This document shows positions 1-12,300 of a DNA stretch of 64,000 nt, in pieces; positions within the stretch are counted from its first letter, which is position 1; every line of letters begins with the position of its first letter. The notes under the pieces were generated by a model. It ran no database searches. It saw only the letters and a program-made list of their open reading frames with translations, and was not told the origin of the DNA. The position numbers and the translations under genes are program-made. Source of the DNA: Micrasema longulum. Lineage: Eukaryota; Arthropoda; Insecta; Trichoptera; Brachycentridae. The stretch spans positions 26,553 through 90,552 of the forward strand of contig JAGVSM010001232.1 in the NCBI GenBank assembly GCA_022494885.1, in the 5' to 3' direction.

Positions 1-337
1 TTGCATTAGAAATAAGTACAGATTTTTCCGGTAGTTTTTGTTTGTACTGGCTTTGACCAGAAGAGCCACCACAGCCCCATTCACTTCTTCTTCTTTTTTT
101 TTTACTCTTTTTTTACGCCCCATTTACTGTATAAAACTAAATGTTTCAATCCATTCTTGTACACGGAATCTATGGTCAAAATTATATTTTCAGTATGATC
201 CAATAAATCTTGAAGTTTTAGTATTTTTGTATGTGTTTGTAATTTCCATTGCTGAAGGTGGTGGATAGCGGGTCTTTTTAATTTCTTGTACTTTGTAATA
301 TGGTGGAAATATAAAAAAAATTTCGTTCGTTTGTTTA

Positions 338-664
338 ATTCCTTAAATACAAATATTGTGCTTTCGTCAAATCTAAATCAATCAAAACGCTCAATGCTTC
401 TTGATCAGTTAGCATTTTTTTCTGCTTTGCGTCATTTAATATGAGACGCGAATATAAAGTTCTATTTTTAATGTCAGCAAATCTTAATGTTTCCACAAGT
501 TTTGCTTCTGTTTCTTCTCCGATCAAACGTAATCCCTGAAAATATATATTGTAGATGTGCTCAAATCCATATTCATTAAGTAGTATGGCATTTCTTATTT
601 TTTTGCTGGATTGTGACGAGTTTGCAAAAGATACGCACGGTCTTTTGAGTTTTCCAGAAGAAGT
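338..664 (-). pseudogene. Unidentified ORF remnant, possibly transposon-derived
   Basis: On the minus strand a frame is open from about 664 to 335. It reads KRPCVSFANSSQSSKKIRNA near its start, then GLRLIGEETEAKLVETLRFA and LTDQEALSVLIDLDLTKAQY near its end. The second part looks like a family of uncharacterised insect ORFs found in repeats, but I cannot name it. A TATATATTTTCAG just before GLRL could be a splice acceptor. There is no ATG at the start and a TAA lies just upstream. Confidence 0.35.
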
Positions 665-3080
665 TTATGGTGAGGAGGTGATTGTAGCGTCTTCTGAATT
701 AGGTAAATAAACTAAATATTCTGAATTCAACCAATCACTGGTTTTCATCAAAAATACATTCTTAATCCGTGAAGATGCCGTAGATCGTTTATTGAAAGTG
801 GGAATAATATGTTTTTGAATATCACTGATGATAAAACATATGTTGTCTTCAGAGATTTGATAACTTTCTTTGAAAACTCTCGATTATGCCTCATATGTTT
901 TCCCTCCTTCGATGAAGGGTAGTACTTTATCACGTTTAGTACTCTTGAAAATAGTATTTTTAAAGAAATAACAAAATAGCGTTTATTATAAATTTGTATC
1001 AATTAAAGGCTTGTATAATTATATTAAATGTATACAAAAAGTAGCTTTTTTATATACTTTTGAATCAATAACAGTATTGTCATCTTGTTTTTACATTTTT
1101 CAACATGAGTGCAAACATGACAAATGCATATCAATAATATCAATAAATGATTCATTTAATAATGAATAACATACTAATTCGAAAATATTTTTAATAAATA
1201 GTCGTACATTTCAGTCATATATTTGAAACCGCCATAGATAGCGGTTTTTGGTTTTCTGACCTTTATCACATTTTACGTAATAACTTCGTGATAAGCAAAT
1301 TTTAGCAGCTAATTTATAAAAATGTTTTTTTTTATGAATACTTACGCTACAAAACAACATGGAATGTAAAGCGTGAAGAGACGTGGGTGGCCGTCAAAAG
1401 TCTCGATAAACGTATTTTTTTATATTTTTTATGTTATTTTTTTGTATAATTTTTTCAATGTTCATACAAAAAAAAATTTTTTTTTTAGTTGTCTTATAAT
1501 GTTTGAAAAAGAAACTTTTCAGATGTGTATAATACTTAATATATTTTCCTCCAAAGTTCAATAAGAAATTAACCTTTAAAGTGATGAAGTGAACATATTT
1601 AAAATGGTACTCGTAAAAAAATTCAGTTTGTGGCATTGAAAATATACAGATGATATTTACTTAATTTGAATTTTTAACATTTTTTCTAGTTTGACTATAT
1701 AACTATATAAAAAATATATTGAAATGTGTCAGTAGCAACTTTGGTAAAAATCACTTATGATATGCCGTTGTTCTACCATTTTCCATAGTGCGTTGGTAGC
1801 AGTCTTTGTACCTGATATGTAATGAATTTATATTCACGATTTAGAACTTGCGATATTTGTTACCATTTCGTGCCTAAATTATAACATGAGAATATTACGA
1901 TAATTCATTTGTTGCAATGTTTGACCTATGAACATCAACTTTATATAAATTTCTTATTTGCCCGACAAAAACTATCCCAAGAGGGATATTACAGAGTTTA
2001 ATCCGTACTTAAAATAACACGATTAACTTATTCGGATAAAAAAACATATTTCTACATGGAAATTTGGTAATTATAAAGTAGTAAAAACTAATTTGTCAGC
2101 TAACACGCTAAAGGCTAATGTAACATAACATTTATCCAATTCTGCTCACGGTGAGTAGTCCTTAAAATGCATCTAAAAATGTTTATATAAATTGAGTTTC
2201 TTTGGTTTTGAGGTAGTTTTAGTGTCCATTAATTTGTGCATTGTATGAAAGTACGACGCACGGGGAGGCTAAAGGCTAGAAACTGTATTTGTTTTTTTTA
2301 TTTCATCAGTATCATCATTTTGCTATAGAAATATTGAATTTTAATTACCTTTATGAGAAAAATTGTAATCTACGTATTAAACAAGCGTGACGTGACTCAA
2401 ATGGCATCGCATTTCTGGAGTTTTTCATTTTTCCCTCTGTGCAGCTGCGCATAATGTACATATTTTATTAGCAGTTAGATCGACTTCACACTGATCGTGG
2501 TCGTGCAAATCCATTCACAAGGTCAAATTAGGGTGAGTTGATTTTATAAAAATTTTCATTTTTATATTTATTAAGTGGCGACTCTCGATCAGTCGGTCTC
2601 TTGGTAAACCGGCTAGTGCGTATGCCTGTTTTTATATAATAAAAATTACGATACCGCAAAAATCAATCTGCCCTTTGTAATTTTATTTAAGTTAACTTTA
2701 CAATACGCCTATGGGGCATTTACAAAAATAATACAGGTAAGTACAAAAAAAAAAAAAATTAAATAGTGTGTATGTTAAAACCAAAAAGTATGCTGCAATG
2801 CAAAAGTAAGACTCGGCGTAGTGAAATAAAGAAAAATATAGATAAACTGTACCATTAGTAGTTAGGTTTTCAAATATGCATTTAAAAAATAACAAAAAAG
2901 CAACAGATATATTAAGCAACAGAACTACAAAATGTTTAAACGAAAAAATTGTATAAAAATGGTGTTTAACAAATAAAATTAAAAATAAATAATTAAAATG
3001 AATGTAAAGTAATTGTTTAAGATTATTAAGATTATAATGGCACACATATAATATTTATATACGAAACATGTTTTTTATTT
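665..3080. other. AT-rich sequence, nothing identified
   Basis: Only short spurious frames, mostly poly-Phe/Leu/Ile from AT-rich sequence. No domain, repeat copy or RNA gene recognised. Confidence 0.5.
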
Positions 3081-3082
3081 TA

Positions 3083-3245
3083 ATGGAATAACCCGCTGAG
3101 CCTCTATTTAAGAGCCTTGTCAGTAGGAAGGAAAGAAAAGATGTTAAAGGAATTTATGAATAATTCGCCACTGCAACACCCAGATCAATTATGAAAATAA
3201 ATAATAAAAAATTCTTACAACCGGCGGGAATCGAATCTGAAATAA
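3083..3245 (-). repeat. tRNA-derived SINE, family II, 5'-truncated
   Basis: On the minus strand a B-box (GATTCGATTCCCGCCGG) is followed by a 3' body ending in AGAGGCTCAGCGGGTTATTC. The same B-box context and 3' end occur at 56818-57030. The A-box half is missing. Confidence 0.55.
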
Positions 3246-4182
3246 AGCAACATCATTATGAAATTTTTCGATTTCTTCTTAGTTTTTAATATTTGATGCA
3301 ATTACATCTTACATCACGATCATCTTCAAAACTGCAACACTAAATTGTTACAAAGGGCTGGCCACTACAACAGATTTTATCAAATATATGAAAATTTCCC
3401 ATTGCTTTGAAATGTTCAAAAGAGAAAGTGTAAACTTGGGCACCCTGAAAAATCTGTACTAGCAGAAGAATACGTTATAGACACGAGATATCTTTTCACC
3501 TTTGAACCAAAGATTTTGGTAAAGCCTAGAAATTATATTTTTCTTCTTTTCCACACCCGCTCCTAAGTAAAACAAAACGTGTGTCGGACCATTTATGGTG
3601 TACGCAATAGAGACAATGGAATACTCTATTTACATTAAAAAATGACCGAAAAACTATTCCTAATATCAAATAATGGCTTTAAGATCAAATTTATTCTATT
3701 TTGCCCAAAAATTACTGAAATGCCATTTCTGTATTTTGTAATAATAATAACTGTCATTTTTTGATAATTAATTAATGGAGATATCAGCAGTAATAGATGT
3801 TAAAAAAATACAATACAAAAATATACGTAGAACAAAACCAATGACAGATATTTACAGAAATATGTATATGAAAAATACATAAGTCGGTTTATTTTCGTGT
3901 GTAAATATATTTTCGACATTAGTTGTGAAGGTCAGGGGTGCTATTTTGAACCACTCTCGTGGCACGGGAAGACAGTTTTTCTCGTGTATTTTGTATGTGA
4001 GATAATACGGCCACGAGAGCGCTTGGAATACCAGCCCAGGTTAGGTTAAGTAGGATGGACATGTGTGTGTATATTAATGCACAAATTATAAAAAATACAC
4101 CTATAATATAATGGTCTTAGGATCAAATTTATTATATTTTGCTTAAAAATGACCGAAATAGCATTCCTTATAACTTATTTAT

Positions 4183-4428
4183 CTATTTGTTACGACGGCT
4201 TATGCCTTTGATATGATATGAAGATAAATGAAATAAATCTAAGTTTCCATGTTTATTTGCTAACATGTGGAGCCGTAGAATAGGTGAGTATTTAGCGTAG
4301 TTTGAACAATGAAAATCAACAGAAAAAAAGGTTTTTTGTCTCGTCCCACGGTGTCTTACATAAAAATTCACAAAATTTACAAGTTTGGGACTGTCAAGAA
4401 CATTATTTAATAACTTGAAAAACAGCAC
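4183..4428 (-). mobile_element. LINE ORF2 C-terminal fragment
   Basis: The minus frame has MLFFKLLNNVLDSPKLVNFV, then GTRQKTFFSV and NYAKYSPILRLHM. This is the pattern seen after the reverse-transcriptase thumb in CR1/Jockey-group ORF2. The upstream part of the same orientation may be the fragment at 5560-5715. Confidence 0.55.
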
Positions 4429-4489
4429 TTGATCTGAAATTTCCCTTTTAATACATATTTTTGTTATTTATATTTTTCGATATATATTT

Positions 4490-4790
4490 TTGAAATATGC
4501 TAAATTCAAAATGAATTCACTAGGGGATTATTTGAGTTGCAATCAATTGCTTTTTTTACTTAATTTATTAAAACTGAGCGATAGGAGAAAAATGTTTAAT
4601 CTAATCAATTTATACAAAATCCTAAATTATATTTTAGATTGTCCCTCGTTGTTACAAATGATAAATCTTTATGCCCCAACCAAAAACACAAAAAAACCGT
4701 TAAATGTTTTATTGTACTACCAGTCGGACAGTTTCCAGATTCAACACTCCTCTAAATCGAATGCAAAATCTCGCTAATGAATTTCTAGAA
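4490..4790 (+). mobile_element. LINE ORF2 C-terminal fragment, opposite orientation
   Basis: The frame reads LKLSDRRKMFNLINLYKILN, then YILDCPSLLQMINLYAP, the same region of a CR1/Jockey-like ORF2 as the minus-strand piece 60 bases to the left. No start; decays after 4770. Confidence 0.55.
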
Positions 4791-4959
4791 CATCTCGATA
4801 TCTGAAACATGTCGCTTCCCAAGTATAAGGAGACGATGGTTGCAATATTTTTGGATAATATTTCATATCTTGTACACCCTTACTTTGATATGTTAGATAC
4901 ATGTGCGGTATGTTTGTTTGCATGTGTGTGTATATATGTGGATATATGCGTGTATGTGT

Positions 4960-4972
4960 AAATGTATGTGCA

Positions 4973-5000
<28 letters not shown>
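4960..5000. repeat. (TA)n / (GT)n microsatellite
   Basis: A GTGTGTATATATG region at about 4920-4970 runs into about 11 TA units near 4975-4999. Confidence 0.7.
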
Positions 5001-5005
<5 letters not shown>

Positions 5006-5559
5006 TATTTGTTTCAAGTTTTTATATGAAACATTTTTATTTAATTTGTAATATGTATTTTCTTTAATTTTAAGATAGAATAAATAAAATAATTAGTTTG
5101 AGACCCCTGAACTTTTATATATTCAAGTAGTCATACTTGCTACCTAGATGGGTTTATGCTCATTCGGTTGTACATAGGAAGTAAGAACTACTGACTTTAC
5201 AACAACAACCGATGAACCGGAGATTAAGTCTGTTTAATAAACTCATATAAACGTCTTTTTTTTTGTTTTTTGCTAAATTTTTGTGCCTAACAATGTGTGC
5301 CTATGTAAGATTTACAAACCTAAAATGCACATCTTTTTTACTACTTTTCTTCTATACTTCACTCTTTTACTGTAAATCTTTTTTTTTTTACTCTACATTA
5401 CTTTTACTGAGTTTAACCATAACAATTGACTATGTTTTCATTGAATTATACAACTGTGTATTTTACTTTAATTTTGTACAATTTGGTTTTGGCCGTTAGT
5501 TATAATTATAATAAATCAATAAATAATAATACATATTTATTTTAATTGCTTCATTAGAC

Positions 5560-5715
5560 ATTTAAAGTTTAGCTCTTCAATTGGAATGCTTCATTTGAAA
5601 TTCAGGAATCTTAAAAAAATGTGTTGGACCTTCTCCACACTATTTATATGGGTTACATAATGAGGAGACCAAACTGAAGACCCACATTCCAATTGACTTC
5701 TTACTAGGGTCATGT
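5560..5715 (-). mobile_element. LINE ORF2 fragment (thumb region)
   Basis: Reverse-complement translation gives NMTLVRSQLECGSSVWSPHY, then SVEKVQHIFLRFLNF, matching the conserved 'SLVRS.LEY.S.VWSP' and 'IE.vQ..FLR' motifs of CR1/Jockey-group ORF2. Very short. Confidence 0.6.
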
Positions 5716-6267
5716 TCGATATTTTTTATGAATTAACAGACTCAAAATCTCTTGTTGTTCGATAACAACGATGGCCTCACGATTACATTCATTCCATTTC
5801 GCCAAAAAATGACCGAGATAGTATTTCTTTTAACTTATCAAGGCTTTCCGGTCAAATAAAATAAATTGATAAATTTAGTTGACCAGTTATTTATGCATCG
5901 AGAGCTAGAATTAAAAGCGAGCAATTTTTTGTATTGACGGTGCAACAATCGCCCCTTCTGTAAAGTTAACACATTTCTTCCCTCCTTAATTAACAAATGT
6001 ACTTTTTTACGTTATGTTTATAAATATTAATAGATAGACATGGAAGATGAATATTTTCTTATTGTATAATTATTTTAACAATTTCAGAAAACCGCTATCT
6101 AATTTCATAGATTTAATTAATAAAAACAAGTGTTAATTGGTCCAAACGAAAAATGCTTCAATACAATGAAATAAAAACCGGATTGAGGTTTCCGTTTAGA
6201 TTGGTGACAAAATCATGTAAGTGAAGTGCAAAATGTGTTTTTAATAGTTCCTTGGTGTTTAAGTGAA

Positions 6268-6358
6268 ATGTGGGCACGGGAAATCCAAGGAATGCGGAAA
6301 GGAGTAGAAGTACTCGCACTTCTTTTTCTACTTCTTCGAATATCAGATACACAAAAAG
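6268..6358 (+). CDS. side-like exon 1: start codon and signal peptide
   Basis: Codes for 30 residues and ends in phase 1 at the donor G|GTAAGA. The hydrophobic core VEVLALLFLLL is preceded by basic residues (MRKG), as in a secretion signal. The frame is open upstream only from a GTG at 6226, so the first ATG is 6268 (MWAREIQG); a second in-frame ATG at 6292 would give a more classical signal peptide (MRKGVEVLALL). Both have a G at -3. The link to exon 2 rests on the matching phase (g+ta = Val) and on being the only good signal-peptide exon I saw upstream. Any 5' UTR or further leader exon is unresolved. Confidence 0.72.
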
Positions 6359-9300
6359 GTAAGAAACTATTTTTGCTGATTCGAATAAACTGCAAAATGA
6401 TGTCCAAAAATGCTTCATTTGGCCTTTTTCAGACCGATCGTGTAACTCATAAGGCACGTTATAATTACCTTTAAGGGATAGATTTTTGATGTAACATTGT
6501 TTTAAAATACTTAAAACTTAAATAGAGTAAACATTATTATTATATTATTAGTTCATTCATCTGTTTACTTATTATTACTGTGTCATCTGTGAATTTGAGA
6601 TGACCGAAGAACATACCGCCGATCTTTACACTCTTAGTATTCCTATTCGGTGTTTCAAATACATCCTGCAAGACAAGTGTGAAGAGCTGCACCGATATGG
6701 TTTTCCCTTGTCTATCAACAATGTTCTGAGTATGCCCAAATGCTTGTAAACAGGCTGGACTTCTTCCCTAGGGAGTTATTGAAATTTGTTGCGAGAGAGA
6801 GAAAACATTTTTGAGAAGAAATTGCGTAAGTCTAGGCATTAACACAGGGCTTGTAATCTGTCATTAGCCAGTTTTTGTGGCCATTTTACACACTATGTAC
6901 ATTTGCCATCCTATTTATGTTCAAAGATCCACATGTCTTCAACGTTTTTGTCTGTTGCCTTTAACTATCAACGCGATTCCAAAATATGAACAACTGAAGG
7001 AATTTATTATGAAAAAATCAACTTGTTGAATTTCTGGACAAAACGAATATGATAAGTTATGAAAGAACAATTGAGAAACAATTAATATTCTTGTAAATCA
7101 GATCTTAATAAAATAATAGATGATTGGAAATAAGATATTGTCAAAAATATGTATTAGCTGTTTTTTTACATTTTCTATTTTTCTAATATTCTTGTTCTAT
7201 CAATAACAAAATTAGAATTCATTGGAATAAAATAAAATGTCTTAAATTGGTTTGAAACTTACGTTAATAACAAATTTTAAAAACTGAAAGTAAAAAATAT
7301 AATTTCAGAACTAAAAGACAATAACCAAAGAGTACTCCGAGGCTCTGTGCTAAGGCCTTAATTATTTATCATATGTATATATGATAAATAACATATATAT
7401 ATAAATATATGTCATACATCGGTGAATCTCTAAAATATTGTAGAATCAAACTATTTGCAAAATAATGATGAAACAGTAATGAATAAGATTAAATATGATT
7501 TCGGAAATATTATTAAACTAAACTAACTAAATTTAAATAGTACAAATAATACCCGCAATACTTTTGCTAAAAAGACATTTTAAAATATACACATTTGTTT
7601 TTCTCAATATTTTTTCTTCGTTAGTATAAATGGTCATTTGACATTAAGTTAACCAAACGAAGACCGCATTTAAAACTGGACGTTTTTATGGGTTTACGGA
7701 TGGTAAAAGTTCCCACAGTTCCAACAGTTTTGTTAAATAAAACAAAACTGTTGGAACTCGCCGATGGTAAATTTTAATAGTGCCATAATCCAAAGTGAAA
7801 ATACGGAAATACGTTTGTTTGAAAAGAAAAGTAGGACGGCATTTTCTTTTTAGATTAAACATTATAAAATTTACGTGCCAAACTTAACAAAAAAAAAATT
7901 AGTAAAACTGTTCGGATAAACGTAAAAGAGAAAAAGCCCAATGCGTGAAATATGGGCCTTCTGGACATTCAAGGGTCCGTTTTACAGATTTAGCTAAGTG
8001 TGTAATATTGAAATAAAAAATATTCCATTGACCGGAAATACATTAAACTATTAAACCTGTAAATTCAAACAATCAGTTAACATTAACTTTTTACCATTGT
8101 TCATGTTTGCAATAACTTCATACTTGTATTTTTATTTATTTAAAAATATCGATATTCCATAATACCTATGACTATATAGTATTGACAATAAGGCTCTAAC
8201 AACTTATTAAGTATATTCCCATCATAACGTTTCTATAAAAGAGTAGGCAGAGAGGATAGAACGACACACCGACAAAAAAGAAAAAAATGTCCATTCATGC
8301 ATATTTTCTACACACACTTATACATTTGAAATTGAAAATCAGTGACAAACTGTTGGTTTCGAACATATTTAAAATAATTAAAATATCATCTTTAAAGCCT
8401 AATGCGCGCCTGATGGAGCATAATGTGCTGTACGATAAAATAAATTAAGCTTATCGCAACTATTTACTGTAAAATAAGGCGACCGATCTCACGCTTTAGG
8501 TGCTAGTTTGACAAATGTTGACCATCCCAGGAATTCAGCCCGGAGCTTCTATCCAATGGCGAACGGTCCACATAAGCGATTATGCGCAGCTCCCCATTAT
8601 ATTTTATTATCGATATTAATGTTTTATTCAAATAGTATTTATGAAAAAAGAAAAATATTATTGCCAGCGATTGTATTTCACTCAAAAAATAAATACAAAT
8701 ATTTATAAAGCATGGCCAGCCCGTTCCTAGTAAAATTAGAAATTTGTGGATTACAACAACTTTTTTCTCCGCATATAAGAGTCACTTTATTTAAATCTTC
8801 AAACGTTTAAATATAATTTTAAAAAAAGTACTACTTTCCGTTGGTAAAATAGGGTTGACATTAATGACCACTAGATTTTTTCATCCGCCTGATTTAACGT
8901 AGAACACGGTTTATTTTACGTTTTTAGAAAAAATATAACGGGATTTCGCATAATTGGTTTGCTTGAACTGGAATGTATTACTGCGATAGATAGATAATCG
9001 GTGAACGGCCAAAATGTATAGATAAATGTAAAGTATAATGAAAAATATAATAATCAAAACTCGAAAATCTGGTTTAGTTTTACACCGAAAACTGTAGTTT
9101 TCACATGCTCAGATACTTCATGCTCACTTATATCATTTCATTATTTATTCACCCATAAAGATTTATCGAATCTCTGTTTTGGTCTAGTATACTTAATTAT
9201 CTAAAACATTATGCATTGCACGTGCATTCAGTAACTTAAATCAACAAGTAATTTAATATTCTTGCTTTTTTTACAATGTATTTATTAGAAAACATTCAAT

Positions 9301-12300
9301 GTAAAAGTTTTTAAAAATGAGAGCAAAGATTTTTATAATCTGGATTGAAAAACTGGCCCTACCGATCACGCATTTAGTTTGTTTATTTGGAGGATTTTTT
9401 AAAAGTGTATTTACTTTAGATACTTGTTTATGATTGAATCCGTAAACAAAAAAACTATTAGTTTTAAAATATTGTATTTAAGTAAGTACCTAAGTACTTG
9501 TTTGTAAGTACTTGTTATTTCAAAACGTAAAATAATTCATTTTCAAATTTAGGATTCTGTTTGCAAACGTCAAACTTACTCTTCTCACCAACAGGGGTGT
9601 ATTTTTTTAAGAATGCAATTTTCAAAAATGTATCAAATGCCAGTTGATATTATTTAGATATTACCGAAAGTCTAGTAAAACGAAATAAACGGGTAGAAAT
9701 TATAAGAAAATCTAGGAAATATTCTGATTGCGATCTATTAAAAACGAATTTCGTTGGTAAACATCCAAAAACAAACTTTTTTTATCTACTAAAAAATAAC
9801 ATCTTGACAATTTTATATTATATGCATTCTCGTCAAACGCAACCCTGGTGATGGATAAAAAAACATTTACGTTATATTTTTTTTTTTACTTAATAAATTG
9901 AAGTTTTTAATAGCTATAAACACGATCGTGGCTAAAATCTTCATTTCGCTGATAAACGCACGTAAATCGGTCCTGTAGTTATTCAGTCCATCGAGGACAC
10001 ACAAACAAACATTGCCTTTTATGTATCTACGAGCTGAACCCGGCAATGCTTTGCTATGGGTAGATATGAGATTTTGCTAAAAAGAATTAATGAACACAAT
10101 CGAAAGTTTGTCAAAACTATTCGAATTAATGGAAAAACTTTTTTCATTGATGATTAAGTACTTGGGTACTTTTTTATGATTGAATTCCAAAACTAAAAAC
10201 TATTAATATTCAAATATTGAATTAAGGTTGGCACCTAGGTACTTGTTTATTGTTGAATTCCAAAACTAAATTAAGTTTAATTAAAAACTCCTTCGACTTC
10301 ATAGAATTGGCAATTAATGCACTGCGTTCTCTTAATGCTTCAAATAACTATTTACGGGAAATATAAACAGACTTTCCAAAAAATAACAAGAATGTTAAAG
10401 AGGCGAAAAAAGATGGTAACAATTTAAATATTGCATAAAAGCTAAGACTACGGTTTATAATACGCGTCTATTTTTTAATGGGGACAAATGGGGTTTTGTT
10501 GCTAAACGCTCATTGAAATATGCGTTTAAAACGCACAAAAAAGACAAAATTAGTGGTTCATTTAATGGAGTTAAAATATCACTTGCATATGATAATTTGA
10601 TATAGTTAAATAAATTTAATTAAAAATTTATTGAAAAACGTCAGCCAAAACAAATTTCTCCAAAAGTCACTTAATACACAAATGCCTTTGCCCAAGCGTC
10701 AGAGCGAACTGAAAAATGCAATTCCAAACATTTAGTGTACGGCTCATTTCGCATCGTTGTCAAGCTGCACCCTATCGACTGAAATAAATTAACACAAAGT
10801 TTACATAGACTATTGTACTACACTAAAAAACGTTAATTTATTTTTTTTATTAAAGTTTTGAAAACCACTTAGTTCGGGTTTTTTTTTTATTTCATCCACA
10901 GTGCGCCAGTTGCGAAATAATAATGTGCTGTTCCTCGATCAACACAGCTAAAACTATGGCTTGCATGCACCAATGTCCCTAATTGTGTCGTATTGTAAAC
11001 TCGAGACAAGATCTGGACTTTTTTGGTGTAAGTCTTTATAGATTTAAACAATCACTAAGATAGACCGGATCTTGTCTTGAGGTAGTAGTATATTTTTTTT
11101 GTCCTAGCTTTAATTTTATTAAGTTGCATTTTATTTTGTAAGTGCCTGTATTTATTATAAGAAAATGTATTTTACTTCGTTAGAATGGAATGTATAAGTC
11201 CGACAAATAAATAAATAAGACCATAATAGTAAGAAAACACGGAAGAAAAATCAAAACAAAAAACACATAAGTTTGGTAAAAAGAACTTGAGTGCGAGTAT
11301 ATTGAAAAAATATTAGAAAAATTGGAAAACACAAGATAAGGTTTGATATTGTTCTTACAAAGCTGGTTGCGATTAGATTCGATAGAACAGTGGTTTGTGT
11401 GCCAGTAACATGCCAATATCGTTCCACATTGTCATATTTTTGTAAATTTCAATGGAACTACAATTGGGCTCAGAAGATTCAAGGGAGAAATAGATAAATT
11501 GTTATATGGCAAGAAGCTGCCTATAGTTTTATTCACCTGAATATTCTAGCAAGCTACCTGAAGTCACTAATGAGAAAGGTTTAAGCACTGACCAGCTATA
11601 CTTAATGGACATTGTGAAATTATCAACTTATGACATTGCAATTAAAGTCTGTAAATGACATTGTGGGTGTTCATCAACCGCAAATAGTAATCATAAGCTG
11701 TATGCGTCTCACAATAATCCGCTTGAGATTTAAGTGACATTAAAGACTATCATTTAATTGAATTGTTATGATCCATTTCAAAAAAAGACTAACTTTGTAT
11801 CCTGATAATGTTATTTTATCAGTGCTTGCTGACAAGAGAAAACACCTAAGAAAAAATAGTTTTCAGGAGAATTCCGAGAGCCTGCAAAATAAAACGGACT
11901 ACACTCGCAACATGCATTCGAATATTTTTATTTCTAGAATGTGATATTTGTGCCACAGATTATGATGATTTGACTTTAAAAAATAATCTGGCAGAGCCTC
12001 GAATGACTGAACAATTTACCTATAAAATGATTTCAGAAGCAATAGGAGACACTTCGATTATTAATGAGGCCATACTACCTTCCACCAAGAGGTTTTCTTG
12101 TCACAGTCAAGCCACACGAATTGTAAAAGCATCAGTTTCTGTCTGCAAAAAAGAAAAAAGAAACAGGTTTTTAAAAAATTGCAAAAATTAAGAAAACTAA
12201 TGCCAATGTTTAAGACTAGTAATAACCGTCCACTGGAATTTTGATGTTTTTATTAACATAAAATGATAAAAAATTCTGAAACTGCTTAAAACATATTATT

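Larger units (their letters stand above)
3600..5845. repeat. Four diverged copies of a short local repeat
   Basis: Versions of a 60-75 bp unit ending in AAAAAATGACCGAAATAGYATTYCT lie near 3605-3660, 3668-3726, 4108-4180 and 5768-5842. All are in + orientation and diverged, between decayed LINE pieces. Confidence 0.45.

Noticed and set aside
4035..4050. A short AGGTTAGGTTAAG as interstitial telomere
   Set aside because: Only two units; not evidence of an array.
6226..6267. A longer N-terminus for exon 1 starting at 6226
   Set aside because: That codon is GTG; eukaryotic genes start at ATG, and 6268 or 6292 fit a signal peptide.
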